From Linepithema humile (lineage: Eukaryota > Arthropoda > Insecta > Hymenoptera > Formicidae), in NCBI RefSeq assembly GCF_040581485.1, contig NC_090132.1, positions 24,625,911 to 24,689,910 of the forward strand: a stretch of 64,000 nucleotides of DNA, read 5' to 3'. Of the stretch, positions 62,701 to 64,000 are shown one piece after another. The translations under genes and the position numbers were made by a program. Under the pieces are notes generated by a model. That model saw nothing but the letters and a program-made list of their open reading frames with translations, ran no database searches and was not told the DNA's origin. Numbering within the stretch: position 1 is the stretch's first letter; the number at the start of each line of letters is the position of its first letter.

Positions 62701-64000
62701 GGAGAGTCGGCAGTTCGGCTGCGCAAAGACATCGTTCGAAATAACTTCTCTCGTTCGATGTAGCTCGCAAATTTCAATCATATTTATTTTCACCTCTTTT
62801 TCTACTTTCATCAATCTGATTACATCATTGTCGTTCATTATTATATCTCCTCATTTTACTCATGATTCTTAATTTTTACTCTTCTTCATCTCAACTCACA
62901 TTTCACAACCGCGTTGTGTGCTCATTGTGCTCATTGTGTCGCATCATTGTTGCCGCAAACTCCACCGCAATATGAAATATGTACGAACAAGAGAAGTGCG
63001 CCTATCTAAGCGTGCTGTTAGTTAGGATCCGAAAATAACTCGGGTTCTGTTCCCGAGAAGCCGCCGGAGAACAAACTTCCAGGCGTGTATGTACAAGCAA
63101 CCGAGAAGTTACGGAACGTAATCGTGTATTATGTAACGCTATCGTGATCCGCACACCGGGGTATCTGCTGCTCGCATTGCGCAGAGCGCAAATTTTAAAA
63201 TCGATCGTAGCGCGACAGAGTTTCGAAGAAACTCTCGCATCGTTTCAGTTTCGTCTTAATCTAAACTTTTACGGTATATGTACATGTATTTTTCCTTTCT
63301 CCCTTTGCATGGCGCGGCCGTAGGATGCGGCGACTTTATTCCGCGATAACACAATTAGGAATTCTGTTCGAATATAAATATTACGTTAATTCACTCAACG
63401 AGAGTTGAGCACGAAGATATTATATTAATAATAAAAGATAAAACATAGGAACAGTCTAATAACACAGTTGTTAACAGCTAGCCTACGATTAAGTCTATAA
63501 ACTTGTTCTCACAAATTAACCGCGACGAAGCGGTTAAGTAAATCTTAGATAAATTAAGAATTAATACCGAAGAAAAGCAAAAATATACATTGTAATGTAT
63601 GGAAAACGAAATAACGTGCGATAAATCAATTTTCCAATTATAATATAAATTTTCAATAATAATAATAAGAATATAAATAATAGAAAAATATCCTTTATCT
63701 TGAAAAAACATTCGACGATCGCTTCGAATTAATGCGAACTTGATATTCGCATGCGAAAAAAAATGAATACTTTTTGTTTTATATAAACGCTTAATACAAC
63801 ACGAGATAATAATGATGGTCCAGAGATCAAGGGAACTAATACTACGGTGAAGACCTGTCTCTTTTATGATTTTCCATTTAAGTTAGAGTTCTACGATGGG
63901 TTAACATTAATACATTTATACCTATATATTAATTAACCGTAATTACGCTACGTTTTTAATTATATTATAATTTACAGGTTACACGGGTGTGTCATATTAA
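59769..64000. other. Downstream intergenic region, no gene recognised
   Basis: AT-rich to about 61.8 kb, then GC-richer DNA at 61.85-62.3 and 62.9-63.35 kb. Open frames there overlap on both strands and have no domain. A short inverted repeat (GCAAATCTTA ... TAAGATTTGC, 60285-60371) is present. Confidence 0.5.
60285..60371. repeat. Short imperfect inverted repeat
   Basis: GCAAATCTTA followed by a CATCTGAAA-type sequence faces TTTCAGACGTCTAAGATTTGC; the arms are about 24 bases. It may be a relic of a small foldback element. Confidence 0.5.

Overview
This is a eukaryotic nuclear window, almost certainly from an insect and probably a hymenopteran such as an ant. The evidence is the short GT-AG introns, the AT-rich background with CpG-rich blocks, the abundant microsatellites and MITE-like foldbacks, and three animal genes. 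The genus-level assignment is inference. There are no rRNA genes, no bacterial operons and no CRISPR array, and I recognised no tRNA gene. Most open frames longer than 60 codons are chance reading through CpG-rich or low-complexity DNA.

Three multi-exon genes can be assembled with matching splice phases. (1) Minus strand, 24160 to 23120: a five-exon, 229-residue MACROD-type macrodomain protein (ADP-ribosyl hydrolase). (2) Plus strand, 27006 to 32416: a seven-exon, 307-residue LAMP-family lysosomal membrane glycoprotein, head-to-head with MACROD and about 2.8 kb away. (3) Plus strand, 50771 to 57759: a four-exon SIX-class homeobox gene of the Six4/5 subfamily, about 430 residues, with the SIX domain and homeodomain largely in exon 2.

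Layout: 1-22.7 kb is gene-free in my reading, ending in a strongly CpG-rich block (20.44-22.67 kb) that looks like an orphan promoter or first exon. MACROD and LAMP occupy 23.1-32.4 kb. From 32.4 to 50.8 kb is a gene desert of AT-rich DNA with GC-richer blocks (36.3-37.3, 41.5-41.9, 43.1-44.1, 44.6-45.4 and 48.8-49.6 kb). It looks like a developmental regulatory landscape upstream of Six4 and includes a dense GATAAC cluster. Six4 follows, then 6 kb of flank containing two abutting foldback transposons.

The most unusual signal is that two of the genes carry a tandem duplication that copies a 3' splice acceptor together with the first bases of the downstream exon. In LAMP the unit is 42 bp, diverged, and keeps the reading frame, giving a possible 14-residue insertion. 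In Six4 the unit is about 260 bp, about 96% identical, and the upstream acceptor leads to an early stop just after the homeodomain. These are candidate alternative or decoy splice sites created by segmental tandem duplication. The three genes share no obvious pathway, so their adjacency says nothing about function.
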